Numbered from the stretch's first letter, positions 42,793 through 52,060 are shown. The stretch is DNA of 64,000 nt from Rhodococcus pseudokoreensis (GCF_017068395.1 NZ_CP070619.1:124001-188000); one strand, 5' to 3'. The notes: generated by a model from the sequence alone, not told the origin. Made by a program: numbers and translations.

Positions 42793-43626
42793 ATGGGACG
42801 TGTCAGCGGGAAAGTTGCCTTCATCACCGGGGCCGCACGCGGTCAGGGCCGTAGCCATGCGGTCCGGCTCGCCGAGGAGGGTGCCGACATCATCGCCGTC
42901 GACCTGTGCGACGACGTACCGGAGATGGCCTATCCGGGCGGGACCCGCGAGGAGCTGGACGAGACGGTGCGCCTGGTCGAGCGGACCGGGCGCACGATCG
43001 TCGCCCAGCAGGCGGACGTGCGTGACTTCACCCAGTTGCAGCGGGCGGTCGATGCAGGTGTCGCCGAGCTGGGCCGGCTCGACGTCGTCGTTGCAAACGC
43101 CGGTGTCCTGACCGCAATCGGGCCGTTCGACCAGATGAGCGAGGCCGCCTTCACCGATCTCGTCGACATCAACCTCACCGGGGTGTGGCGCACCGTCAAG
43201 GCGGCGATGCCGCACCTACGCGCCGGCGGTCCGGGCGGCTCGATCATCCTGACCAGCTCGAGCGCCGGCATCCGGGCGTCGCGCAGCACCGCCCACTACG
43301 TCGCCAGCAAGTTCGGGGTCGTCGGTCTGATGCGAGCGATGGCACTCGAACTCGGCCCGGAGATGATCAGGGTCAACAGCGTGAACCCGGCGCAGGTCGA
43401 CACCCCGATGATCCAGAACGACTTCATGTACCGGCGCGCCTGCCCCGGCGTGGACAGCCCCGGCCGTGAGGAGCTCGCCGCGGCGTCGCTCACGCGGATG
43501 GCGATGCCGATCCCGTGGGTCGACTCGGTCGAGATCTCGCACGCGGTCGTCTTCCTCGCCTCCGACGAGTCGCGCTACGTGACCGGCCTGGCCATGACGG
43601 TCGACGGCGGGATCAGCATTGCCTGA
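42793..43626 (+). CDS. mycofactocin-coupled SDR, carveol-dehydrogenase type (277 aa)
   Basis: SDR with the unmistakable N-terminal loop TGAARGQGRSHAVRLAEEGA followed by DIIAVDLCDDV, the mark of the mycofactocin-coupled SDR group that includes carveol dehydrogenase. These enzymes keep NAD bound and pass electrons to mycofactocin. A roughly 20-residue insertion after strand 2 (MAYPGGTREELDETVRLVE) is also typical. Catalytic residues are Ser in LTSSSAG and HYVASK. It would oxidise a cyclic secondary alcohol to the ketone used by the divergent monooxygenase. Confidence 0.9.
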   Translation: MGRVSGKVAFITGAARGQGRSHAVRLAEEGADIIAVDLCDDVPEMAYPGGTREELDETVRLVERTGRTIVAQQADVRDFTQLQRAVDAGVAELGRLDVVVANAGVLTAIGPFDQMSEAAFTDLVDINLTGVWRTVKAAMPHLRAGGPGGSIILTSSSAGIRASRSTAHYVASKFGVVGLMRAMALELGPEMIRVNSVNPAQVDTPMIQNDFMYRRACPGVDSPGREELAAASLTRMAMPIPWVDSVEISHAVVFLASDESRYVTGLAMTVDGGISIA

Positions 43627-43636
43627 CCCCTGATCG

Positions 43637-43660
43637 CCAATTATGCTTGCTATTATCTTT
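43637..43660 (+). promoter_or_regulatory. extended -10 promoter before the FAD monooxygenase gene
   Basis: TGCTATTAT at 43648-43656 is the third exact copy of this extended -10 in the cluster. An additional caattatg lies ten bases upstream. Confidence 0.55.
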
Positions 43661-43725
43661 GTAGATAAATAGACCACATCTGGCCGCCGGGCGACGAGGC
43701 GTCTCCCGCCCAATCAGGAGCACCC

Positions 43726-45111
43726 ATGACAACCCCATTCCTCGGCCGCGCGATCATCATCGGCGGCAGCATCGGCGGCACTCTGGCCGCAGCCGCGATC
43801 GCCGATCACTTCCGCGAGGTGGTGCTGATCGAGCGTGACGAGCTACCCACCGAGCCGGTCTTCCGGAAGGGAGTGCCACAGGGCGCCCACTTCCACGCGC
43901 TCTTGGCCGCCGGCCGGGCCGCGATGGACTCTCTGCTACCCGGCTTCTCCGATCACGCCTTCGAGATGGGCGCGGTGCGACTCGACTCCGCACAAGACGT
44001 GATGCGCCTGGACAGGGTCGGCTGGTCGCCTCGGTTCGAGTCGGGCCTCGAGTTCCTGATGGCGAGTCGGCCGTTGATCGAGAAGGCGCTTCGCGACAAG
44101 GCTGCCGAGCTCGACGGCGTGCAGTACCGCTCGGGCGTAGAGGTGGCCGGACTGATCGGAGCCGACGGTCGGGTCACGGGAGTGCGCACCACCAACGGGG
44201 AAGAGCTGTCCGCCGATCTGGTGATCGACGCCAGCGGTCGGTTCTCCGAGTCTCCGACGTGGCTGCAGGCGCTCGGTTACCCCACTCCCCGAGAGGAAGT
44301 CGTCAACGCGCACTGGGGCTACTCCTCCACCTTCCTGGAGGTACCCGAGGACTGGGACCCGGGCTTCCAGGCACTCGCACTCACCGCGTTCGGGGACGGT
44401 GCCCTGACCCCCGAATCGGCGTCCCGGGCAATGGCGATGTGGGTCGTCGAGGGCGAGCGCCGCTGGATCCTGACCGCTCAGGGCTCCGCCGGCGACCACC
44501 CGCCCCGGACCGAGGAGAAGCTGCGCGACTTCATCTCGAGCATCGGGGTGCCCGAGCTGGACAAGGCGCTGTCGCAGGTGACGTTCCCCGAGAAGATCTC
44601 GATGTGGCGTGATACCCGCAGCCGGCTTCGCGACTTCGCCGGCCAGCCGGAGCGGCCCGAATGCTTTCTCGCCATCGGTGACGCCTGGATGGGCTTCAAC
44701 CCCGTCTATGGGCAGGGGATGACCGCCGCCGCGCTGGAGGCCTCGGACCTGCGCACCGAGTTGGCCGCTCACCTGACCGAGCGCACCGATGAGCTGACCG
44801 GACTGGCGGGGCGGTACTACGCCAAGGCCGATGCCCTGATCAAGTACTGCTGGACCTCCTCGAACACGCTCGACCACCGCATTCCCGGTGTGGAGTACAC
44901 GGTCGACGGCGTCGCCCAGGAGGTCGATCCGACCTCGTCGGACTTCTCCGACCGGCTCGCCGCCTACATGGCGCTCGACCCGGAGCGCTACGTCCGTTAC
45001 CGCGAAACCACTCAGCTGCTGCGCTCTCCCGAGTGGCTGGCCGGCGACGAGATCGTCGACGCCGTACGCGAACGCTGGGACGAGCTGGGCAAGGCTGTCG
45101 TTCCCCGCTGA
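43726..45111 (+). CDS. FAD-dependent monooxygenase/oxidoreductase, PHBH-like fold (461 aa)
   Basis: Single-component flavoprotein with the GGSIGGTLAAAA Rossmann loop, the VIDASGR segment after the second strand, and the late FAD ribityl motif GDAWMGFNPVYGQGMTAAALEA. This layout is that of aromatic hydroxylase/geranylgeranyl-reductase-like proteins. An epoxidase, hydroxylase or C=C reductase are equally possible. The ATG has CAGGAG upstream. It is the last gene of the catabolic island; the region beyond it is repeat debris. Confidence 0.8.
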   Translation: MTTPFLGRAIIIGGSIGGTLAAAAIADHFREVVLIERDELPTEPVFRKGVPQGAHFHALLAAGRAAMDSLLPGFSDHAFEMGAVRLDSAQDVMRLDRVGWSPRFESGLEFLMASRPLIEKALRDKAAELDGVQYRSGVEVAGLIGADGRVTGVRTTNGEELSADLVIDASGRFSESPTWLQALGYPTPREEVVNAHWGYSSTFLEVPEDWDPGFQALALTAFGDGALTPESASRAMAMWVVEGERRWILTAQGSAGDHPPRTEEKLRDFISSIGVPELDKALSQVTFPEKISMWRDTRSRLRDFAGQPERPECFLAIGDAWMGFNPVYGQGMTAAALEASDLRTELAAHLTERTDELTGLAGRYYAKADALIKYCWTSSNTLDHRIPGVEYTVDGVAQEVDPTSSDFSDRLAAYMALDPERYVRYRETTQLLRSPEWLAGDEIVDAVRERWDELGKAVVPR

Positions 45112-45860
45112 CGTGGGGTTGAGTCGGCACCTGCGCTGCCAGCCTTCGAGAGTCTCACAGAGAGCGAAGGGCTAGCACGGACGGCAGGGAGACCAGGCAT
45201 GACATCTTGACGAGACGGTCTCAGGCATCGAGCCTCCGAACGCACCAACGTCTACGCGATCGTCGGACTGTTTGCGCCTTGATAGGAGCGTTCATTCCTG
45301 CAATGGTCTTCGGCCGCACTCAACACGAATTATCAGCCCCTAACAAACACACCGCTGCCCACCATGAACCTTTGGACAACAGCGATGCGCCGAACATCGA
45401 GCCTCTTCACTGATCAGCAACAAGCTCCACGATGCGTCGGACGTCCGGCGCAGCAGTTGGGCTCGAGCTAGCCTTACGGCTCGCTCGAGCCCGGCCACAT
45501 CTTGCGGTGGCGGACGCGTCGACGTCTCACCTTGCTCGCCTACCGCGGGGACCGCCTGCAACGCCACCACAAGCAGGCCAACCAGCAACACACCACTTCA
45601 CACAGATCCCGGGACGCCAGGCATAGTTCGGGCCAGAGCGACCGGTGACGTGCGCCTTCTGGGTCGTCGGCGCCTACCAAGCCGTGTCATCTGGTGGCCC
45701 CGATCCGGGCGGTGCGCGCCGCGACCTCCTCGTCCACCAGGTCACGGTCGACGTGCTCTGTCGATGCCATACGTGCCTTCTGCTCGGTGCGGCCGCAATC
45801 CACACCGGTGGCGCCGAGAGACCTGTTCCCCACCGCCACCGCCGGACCACAATCTCTGTC
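45112..45860. other. gene-poor boundary of the catabolic island
   Basis: About 750 bases with no supportable gene. An imperfect hairpin at 45138-45175 (gccagccttcg / cgaagggctagc) may be the terminator of the FAD monooxygenase gene. Base composition drops and codon-like periodicity is lost. Short open frames on both strands have no ribosome sites or recognisable domains. Confidence 0.5.
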
Positions 45861-46277
45861 GTGAACGTGGCCGAACGGCAGCGCAGCGAAGTAGTGCGCG
45901 AACACTTGATCCAGCGATACCACCACCTCGCCCACGATCGGGTCGAGGATGCGGTCGCGGCCGCCCATCACCGCTTCGGCGACTACCGAATCCGAGACTT
46001 CGTACCCCTGCTCGTCGAACGCGCAGCCACCCACGCACTCGATCAACTCCATCGACCGCCTACCCGACGGTGCCCTCGGCACCGTAGCCACGCCGTACCG
46101 AACGCCGGCGCCTGCGCTCCGGACGGGCTTCGATGGTCCTCCTCGCGATGTCGGCGACCGGGTGTTCGAGCCTGGTGCGAGCTGGACCATCATCGCGAGC
46201 GCCCGCTTTGCCGGGCAAAAGTGTGTGACATCCGGTTTCTCGGAAGATGCTGCGGAAGCAATTCACTACGGCACTAA
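45861..46277 (+). CDS. three-helix-bundle dimerisation-domain protein, possibly decayed (138 aa)
   Basis: The first 65 residues match a small actinobacterial domain with a helical pattern of Leu/Ile and the conserved ending RIRDFVPLLVERAA (QRSEVVREHLIQRYHHLAHDRVEDAV earlier). In known proteins this domain ends soon afterwards, yet here the frame continues 70 residues with Arg/Pro-rich sequence that looks untranslated or shifted. A GTG opens the domain, with no clear ribosome site. I read it as an old, perhaps broken, regulatory or anti-sigma-like gene. Confidence 0.45.
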   Translation: MNVAERQRSEVVREHLIQRYHHLAHDRVEDAVAAAHHRFGDYRIRDFVPLLVERAATHALDQLHRPPTRRCPRHRSHAVPNAGACAPDGLRWSSSRCRRPGVRAWCELDHHRERPLCRAKVCDIRFLGRCCGSNSLRH

Positions 46278-46412
46278 CCCGCAGATACCAGGGGAATTGT
46301 ACCCACAGCCCAATAGGAACAACGAATCTGTGGGCTCCTGGTCCATTGGAATGCTGGTGGCGGACCAATAACGTCCAATGTGACCGGGATTACATTTAGT
46401 AGAGGAGCCCAA

Positions 46413-46889
46413 GTGGAACAGATTGCTCACTTCGCCACCTTGGCCCGACGAATCGCAGAACTGCTGCCAGAACCACCATCGCCGGATGATCCCTTCGGTT
46501 ATCTCGCGTGGGAAGAACTCGTGCTCACGGCGGCAGGGCGCCTCGGCGCACAGGCCCGTCTCCACCTTGGCGCCCTCTCTCATCACAGCGCCGGCACACC
46601 GGACTCCCACCGCGTCACCTCGCAGGATCTCATCCGCGTCGCCTCGCTGGTCGAGTTCGGAGCAACACCGGCCGCGACTCAGCAACTACTCGACGACATC
46701 GTGCACCGCATCACTGCATCAGTACCGTCGGGTGTTGCCGTTCGCGCCGACCACGACTACATGAGATCGGCAGATGGGCTCGCACTCCGCGCCCATTGCC
46801 ACCCACGTGTGACGGCTTCGGACACGACGACGCGGAGGCATCGTCGCCGAGATCTTCGCTCCGATCCGGCGGTAGGCTCGTGGAGCTAG
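46413..46889 (+). CDS. small helical protein of a local family, upstream of the PucR gene (158 aa)
   Basis: N-terminal 40 residues share ELLPEPPSPDDPFGYLAWEE and LVLTAAGRLGAQ with the protein at 28058, at clearly conserved spacing. The rest differs: helices with DLIRVASLVEFGATPAATQQLLDD, then a basic tail. A GTG preceded by GAGGAG five bases away is the start. The gene ends 23 bases before the regulator ATG, so the two probably share a transcript. Unknown function; association with regulator and P450 genes suggests sensing or adapting to substrate. Confidence 0.6.
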   Translation: MEQIAHFATLARRIAELLPEPPSPDDPFGYLAWEELVLTAAGRLGAQARLHLGALSHHSAGTPDSHRVTSQDLIRVASLVEFGATPAATQQLLDDIVHRITASVPSGVAVRADHDYMRSADGLALRAHCHPRVTASDTTTRRHRRRDLRSDPAVGSWS

Positions 46890-46912
46890 CTCTAGGGGTG
46901 AGCACTAGGAGA

Positions 46913-48223
46913 ATGACAAGACTCGACAGCGACGGCGACGGCGTGTCGCCCGACACCGATCAGCGGTCCGCAGTTCGAACACTCGTGGCCACCGTCTATT
47001 CCGCGACAAACGCCCACAGCGTCGACATCGCAGAAGAAATGATCGCGCGCACCGTCTCGGAGATCGACGAAGTCACCACCGACCTCAACCTCGTACAACT
47101 TCTCACCGCGTGCGCGGAGGCCGCAACGTCGCTGAGCCTGGCGATGCTCGAACACGACCGCGACACCGAGGCGATGCCGATGCCCACAGCAATGTCCGAG
47201 TACGCCCGCGTACTCGCTCGACGTGGCCTTCCCATCACAGTTCTCGACCGCGGCTATCGGCTGACGCACAACACGATTTTGCGTTGGTGTCTGGAGCAAC
47301 TCGAGACACTCGGCACCGATCCGGCCGTCGTCGCGCAGGCGGCGGTGGAGATCATGACGCGGCTGTCCACTCAGATCGACGGCCTCTACGAACAGATGCT
47401 CGACACCTACGAACTCGAATACGAGACGTGGCTCCGCCACCGCAGCACCGCCCGTTCCGCTCGGATCGGCGACCTCCTCGACGGCCGCCCCGTCGACGTG
47501 ACGGCAGCCGAGTCCACACTCGGATATCAACTCGACCAATTCCACCTGGGCCTCATCGCGTGGATCGAACCCGGCGGCACGGCCGGCGACCTTCCCGCCT
47601 TCGAGCGTGCGGTGACCGCACTCGCCGAGCACCTCGGCTGCCGCGAACGGCCGTTGTTCGAACCCCGTGACGAACGCACCGTGTGGGCGTGGCTCCCGCT
47701 CGGCAGTAACACACACGTCGACGTTGCGGGATGGACCACGACGGTCGAACAGTGGGACCAACCGATCACGGTCGCCCTGGGCGCCCCGCAGCACGGGATG
47801 ATCGGATTCGTCCGCACCCACCGTCAAGCCGCCCAGGCCACGGTCGTGGCACGCGCCTCGAATGTGCCCGGTCCGCGCGTGGTTCCCATCGGGTTGGTCG
47901 GTGCAGTGGCGCTGATGTGCGAAGACCTCGACTCCGCTCGCAGGTGGGTGCGCGATGCCCTCGGCCCGCTTGCAATCGACGACCCCACCGCGGCGCTGCA
48001 CCGTCAGACACTCCGAACCTTCTTCTCGACCGGGGGAAGCTATACCGCATCCGCCGCCGCATTGACCATGCACAAGAACACGGTCATCTACCGGATACAC
48101 AAGATCGAGGAGTTGCTCGGGAAGAACGTCCGGGAGGGACGCCTCGAACTCGAGAACGCGCTGGCACTCTGTCACTGGCTTGGAACCGCGGTTCTCGATT
48201 CCGGCACGAACACCACCGAATGA
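46913..48223 (+). CDS. PucR/CdaR-type transcription regulator (436 aa)
   Basis: C-terminal helix-turn-helix of the PucR_HTH type is plain: TFFSTGGSYTASAAALTMHK, NTVIYRIHKIEELLGK and LENALALCHWL. Residues about 150-330 form the GGDEF-like sensory region usual in these proteins, preceded by a helical N-terminal domain. The ATG has AGGAGA directly upstream. It lies ahead of the reductase and P450 on the same strand and is the likely activator of that pair. Confidence 0.87.
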   Translation: MTRLDSDGDGVSPDTDQRSAVRTLVATVYSATNAHSVDIAEEMIARTVSEIDEVTTDLNLVQLLTACAEAATSLSLAMLEHDRDTEAMPMPTAMSEYARVLARRGLPITVLDRGYRLTHNTILRWCLEQLETLGTDPAVVAQAAVEIMTRLSTQIDGLYEQMLDTYELEYETWLRHRSTARSARIGDLLDGRPVDVTAAESTLGYQLDQFHLGLIAWIEPGGTAGDLPAFERAVTALAEHLGCRERPLFEPRDERTVWAWLPLGSNTHVDVAGWTTTVEQWDQPITVALGAPQHGMIGFVRTHRQAAQATVVARASNVPGPRVVPIGLVGAVALMCEDLDSARRWVRDALGPLAIDDPTAALHRQTLRTFFSTGGSYTASAAALTMHKNTVIYRIHKIEELLGKNVREGRLELENALALCHWLGTAVLDSGTNTTE

Positions 48224-48855
48224 TGCTCAGCAACAAAGCACTTCACGCCCGCTCGTGGTTGCTCTCGTTAACCACGCATCGGCAGTGGAGCTGTACGAAA
48301 ACTGCTGATATCACGGGTTGTTCATGCATTCACGGACAGCTCGGCCGAATCTGACGGGGTGATGTACGAGAACTCGAATACGCACAGCTGTAACCTGAAC
48401 TGGACACCCGGTGAACGATTCTGCGAAGTTTGCACGCGAGATTGCCCGAGAAATGTTGTCGGCACGTATCTTTCGCCCCAGATTCTCTTCCCGGAGCAAT
48501 CGCTGCGCCGGCGAGCGCGTCGAGCGCGACCTGTGCGATACGCTCGATGTCGGGTCCGCCGTGGAGTTGGATCGCGGCCGCCAACACCGTCGAATCACTC
48601 TTGGCGGCAACGTTTTTTGCGAGATCGGCAACCAGAAGCTGATACGAGGCACGCGTCGGGCAGCGGACGCACTCTGCACAACCGGAGGTCCACGTCAGCT
48701 TTCGTGGTGGGCACCTCCGGAGACGCGTGAACCTCCCCGCGAGTCCTGTTTATCTTGTTTCATTGATGTTAGATTTATGTTTGTTACTCGAACAGCCTCT
48801 TACGGCGTAGTAGCCAGTTGGCGGAATCCCGTCCAGTCCGAACAGGTGGAAAGTC
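48224..48855. other. intergenic region with a decayed minus-strand gene fragment
   Basis: No intact gene. On the minus strand between about 48690 and 48500 a coherent fragment can be read: SGCAECVRCPTRASYQLLV, ADLAKNVAAKSDSTVLAAAI, QLHGGPDIERIAQVALDALA. It lacks a start and runs into unrelated sequence, so it is a remnant. A related short remnant is present at 57005-57079. The AT-rich part at 48740-48810 probably carries the promoter of the reductase gene. Confidence 0.45.
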
Positions 48856-49854
48856 ATGTCCGATACCATGATCAGTGAATCGAGGGAGGCTCCGGTGGGT
48901 TCGAACCTCGAACAGTCGAGAACCCTGACGTTGACGCGCAGGGAGAATCTAGCCTCCGACGTCGTGCTGCTCGAGCTGTCTTCCCCGGACGGTTCCCCGC
49001 TGCCGCCCTGGGAGCCGGGTGCACATATCGACCTCCTCCTTCCGGGCGACACGGTGCGGCAGTACTCGTTGTGCAGCGATCCCCGGAACCGCGCATCGTG
49101 GCAGGTCGGGATCCTGCGCGAAGTCGAGGGTCGGGGTGGCTCGATCTACGTCCACGACCAGCTCGAGGTAGGCGCCGCCGTCGAGGTGCGGGGACCGCGG
49201 AACAACTTCCCCCTCGAACCGGCAGGCAACTACATCTTCGTCGCGGGCGGTATCGGTGTGACCCCGATGATTCCGATGATCCTGGCCGCCGAGGAACGCG
49301 GCATTCCGTGGGAACTGCTGTACGGCGGGCGTTCACGGTCGAGCATGTCGTACGTCGACCATCTCGAATCCACTTACGGGGACAAGGTGTCCGTCCGCCC
49401 GCAAGACGAGTTCGGCCTACTCGATCTCGACGGCCTCCTCGGAACGGTACGAACCGACACGATCATCTACTGCTGCGGCCCCGAACCCCTGCTCCAGGCG
49501 ATCGAAACAGCAACAGCGAGCTGGCCGTCCGGTTCCCTCCATATCGAACGATTCAGCCCCAAATTGCTCGAGACACCGGCCCTGTCCGGATCGTTCGAGG
49601 TCGAGCTGTCCATCTCCGACCAGGTCGTGACGGTTCCGCCCGAAAAGTCGATCCTGGAGGCCCTCGAGGAACAGGGCGTGCCGGTAGTCGCGTCGTGCCA
49701 GGAGGGCATATGCGGGTCCTGCGAGACCGTCGTGCTGGACGGCACACCCGAACACCGCGACTCGATTCTCAGTCCGGCCGAGAAGGAGGCCAACGAGACG
49801 ATGATGGTCTGCGTCTCACGATCACGCACTCCGCGCCTCGTTCTCGAGATCTGA
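48856..49854 (+). CDS. phthalate-dioxygenase-reductase-type FMN/2Fe-2S reductase (332 aa)
   Basis: Three-domain electron-transfer protein. The flavin-binding RQYSLCSDP is at about 72-80, the NAD-binding GGIGVTPMIPM follows, and a plant-type 2Fe-2S domain sits at the C-terminus with Cys at about 281, 286, 289 and 319 (CQEGICGSC and MMVC). This is the PDR/VanB order. No Rieske oxygenase is nearby; instead a P450 follows after 220 bases. P450RhF (CYP116B) of Rhodococcus is a natural fusion of a P450 with exactly such a reductase, so this pair may be a two-gene version. Confidence 0.9.
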   Translation: MSDTMISESREAPVGSNLEQSRTLTLTRRENLASDVVLLELSSPDGSPLPPWEPGAHIDLLLPGDTVRQYSLCSDPRNRASWQVGILREVEGRGGSIYVHDQLEVGAAVEVRGPRNNFPLEPAGNYIFVAGGIGVTPMIPMILAAEERGIPWELLYGGRSRSSMSYVDHLESTYGDKVSVRPQDEFGLLDLDGLLGTVRTDTIIYCCGPEPLLQAIETATASWPSGSLHIERFSPKLLETPALSGSFEVELSISDQVVTVPPEKSILEALEEQGVPVVASCQEGICGSCETVVLDGTPEHRDSILSPAEKEANETMMVCVSRSRTPRLVLEI

Positions 49855-50074
49855 ACACTCCGAACGCATTTCACCTTTCAACGCCCCTCGCGACGGGTGG
49901 CCTCCACGAGGTCGTTCGGGGCCGCATCACCGCACCCCTGCCGTCACCACTCTCGATTTTTTTCGGCCGCAGCGCGTCTGGCCAACGCTATCGTGTTTCG
50001 TTACTATGTAACTCACGCCATAACAACGGTTGCAACACCAGTGCCGTATTCCCTCACCATTCCTGGAGTCCCCA

Positions 50075-51334
50075 ATGACCACAGAACTCACGCTCGACGA
50101 CCTGCGTCGGCAGTATCGCCGCGACTACGACCCGTACAACCCTGTTCCGATCGCCGAACATCTCGCGGAGATGGCCGACCGACGTGAGAAGCTGCCGATC
50201 AGCTACTCGACGCGAGGCAACGGATGCTGGGTCCTCACGCGCTACGACGACATCTCGAGTGTGTTGCGGCGCAGCAACCGTGGCTTCATCAGCTTCCCCA
50301 ACGACCCCGACGGCATCAACACGCAAGGTTCCGAGGAGGGCATGGTCCCGATCGAGATCGACGGTCCCCGCCACAAACAGTTCCGTGCACTCCTCGACCC
50401 GCACTTCGCGCCCAAGAAGGTCGCGCTGCTGGAAGACGGCCTGCGCGACTGGGCCAACCGACTCATCGACGACTGGATCGAGGACGGCACGTGCGACTTC
50501 GTCGACGGCTTCGCCCTCCCCTTCCCCGGCGTCACCGTCCTGACCATCATGGGCTGGCCGTTGGATGACCTCCACACCATGAACGCCTGGGTGTCGACGC
50601 TGCTGCACGGTGTCGTCGGAGGCACCCAGGACGAGACGAATGCCGCACGCGGCAAGGCCCACGGTGAGATTCGCCAGTACATGCTCGACCTGATCGCAGC
50701 GAGACGAAGCGCGCCTCACCGGGACGACGTCACCTCCGCGGCTCTGGACGCCGAGATCGACGACAAGAAACTCACCGACCTGGAACTGTTCGACATGTTC
50801 CTGCTCATGATGCTGGCCGGCCTCGACACCGTCCAGAGCGTGCTCGCACAGTCGATGGTCTACCTCGCACAGCACCCGGAACAGTGGGACGCGATGTTCG
50901 CGACGCCGGACAGTCTCGAGCCCGCGATCGAGGAACTACTCCGCTGGGCGGCACCTGCCGTGCCGACACGCACCGTCGTCCACGATTCGGTCGACGTCGC
51001 AGGCATCACGCTCACCAAGGGCGAGCGCGTGCATTTCCCGCTCGCCGTGGCCAACCGTGATCCGCAGTACTACCCGCAGCCCGACGAGGTGAACTTCGAC
51101 CGCGAGGCCAAGCCGCACCTGGCGTTCGGGCTCGGCCCGCATCGCTGCGTCGGCCTGCATCTGGCCCGGCTCGAGCTGAAGATCGCGTTCACCGAATTGC
51201 GCCGCAGGATGCCCAAATTCGAACTCGTTTCCGGCGTCGAACCACACGAACATCTCGGCCTCGCCTGGGGAGTCGAGAACGTCCACCTCACCTTCCCCGC
51301 GGGAACGCGAGAAACGGAGGGATCCGGACGATGA
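50075..51334 (+). CDS. cytochrome P450 (419 aa)
   Basis: Soluble P450 with I-helix MLAGLDTVQS, ExxR in EELLR, and haem loop FGLGPHRCVG with thiolate Cys at about 358. The ATG is the first in frame with a complete N-terminal domain (LDDLRRQYRRDYDPYNPVP). Ribosome site GGAG lies nine bases upstream. Its presumed electron donor is the preceding reductase. The coding sequence is intact, but right after its stop a frame-shifted stub of a ferredoxin reductase begins, so the original operon seems to have been cut. Confidence 0.9.
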   Translation: MTTELTLDDLRRQYRRDYDPYNPVPIAEHLAEMADRREKLPISYSTRGNGCWVLTRYDDISSVLRRSNRGFISFPNDPDGINTQGSEEGMVPIEIDGPRHKQFRALLDPHFAPKKVALLEDGLRDWANRLIDDWIEDGTCDFVDGFALPFPGVTVLTIMGWPLDDLHTMNAWVSTLLHGVVGGTQDETNAARGKAHGEIRQYMLDLIAARRSAPHRDDVTSAALDAEIDDKKLTDLELFDMFLLMMLAGLDTVQSVLAQSMVYLAQHPEQWDAMFATPDSLEPAIEELLRWAAPAVPTRTVVHDSVDVAGITLTKGERVHFPLAVANRDPQYYPQPDEVNFDREAKPHLAFGLGPHRCVGLHLARLELKIAFTELRRRMPKFELVSGVEPHEHLGLAWGVENVHLTFPAGTRETEGSGR

Positions 51335-51420
51335 TTCGCTCGCAGGCTCCCGCAACCGTACGATCGCGGTCGTCGGAGCCTCGATCGGCGGGCGGCGCAC
51401 GGTCGACGCGGTCGCCGGCG
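51331..51420 (+). pseudogene. N-terminal stub of a ferredoxin reductase
   Basis: In the frame shifted relative to the P450 stop one reads SLAGSRNRTIAVVGASIGG followed by RRTVDAV, the start of the first Rossmann fold of a putidaredoxin-reductase-like protein. After about 30 residues similarity stops and transposon-like debris follows. No in-frame start codon is available, so it is not expressed. It suggests that this P450 once had a ferredoxin-reductase partner. Confidence 0.55.
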
Positions 51421-51743
51421 TGCCGCAAGAACTGGCGAGCGTACGGTTCGTGATCTACCCCGCCGAACATGGCTCCGTGGTCCGCGCCGCCACGCTCGCG
51501 CTGCGCGCGGCAGAAAGATTTGCCCGTTGCCGTCTTTGTGGTCCCGTTCCTCGGGATTGCGGTCGCCATGTTCGGTATGACTTCTTCCCCCTGTCTCTCG
51601 AATAATCCTGGGGCCCTGCGGCGGTCCCGCCGAATCCGACAGTCCGGCAAACGCAAACTCACCACGCTCGCGGCCAAGCACGCACCCCGCATGGGTGCCC
51701 GACTCGCCACCGAGATCCTCACCACCCGGAAACGCAATCGGTG
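51421..51743. other. junction debris between reductase stub and IS110 remnant
   Basis: No intact gene. Frames are interrupted and no motif is clear. Part of it (51640-51740) reads as a basic segment such as TTLAAKHAPRMGARLATEIL, possibly more transposase. Confidence 0.4.
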
Positions 51744-52060
51744 ACGGTGTCCGGCAGCAAGGCCGCCGAGATCGTCCTGCCGACGCTCGCCGACTCCCTG
51801 AAAGAAGTCTTTCAGCAACGGAATACGATCGGCAGCACGGATCCTGCTCGAGATCGGCGACGGTTCCGCATTCAAGTCCGCCGGGCACCTCGCCGCCTAT
51901 GCCGGCTTTGCCCCGGTCACCCACCGATCCGGCTCCTCCATTCGCGGTGAACACCCTGCCCGGTCAGCCAACCGCAAGCTCAAACGTGCCCTGTTTCTGT
52001 CCCCGTTCTCAGCTCTCGGCGATCGGACCAGCCGCGACTGTGGCCACCGTCGCCGAATGC
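51744..52060 (+). mobile_element. decayed IS110-family transposase fragment
   Basis: Two pieces in different frames. The first (51744-51835) reads GSKAAEIVLPTLADSLKEVF. The second (from about 51835) reads ARILLEIGDGSAFKSAGHLA, AYAGFAPVTHRSGSSIRGEH and RSANRKLKRALFLSPFSALG, the C-terminal IS116/IS110/IS902 domain. A deletion and frameshift separate them; the N-terminal DEDD catalytic half is missing, so it is inactive. No ends were identified. Confidence 0.8.

Noticed and set aside
45687..46193. 168-residue minus-strand frame
   Set aside because: Antisense to the RIRDFVPLLVER domain on the plus strand, which is the recognisable coding strand.
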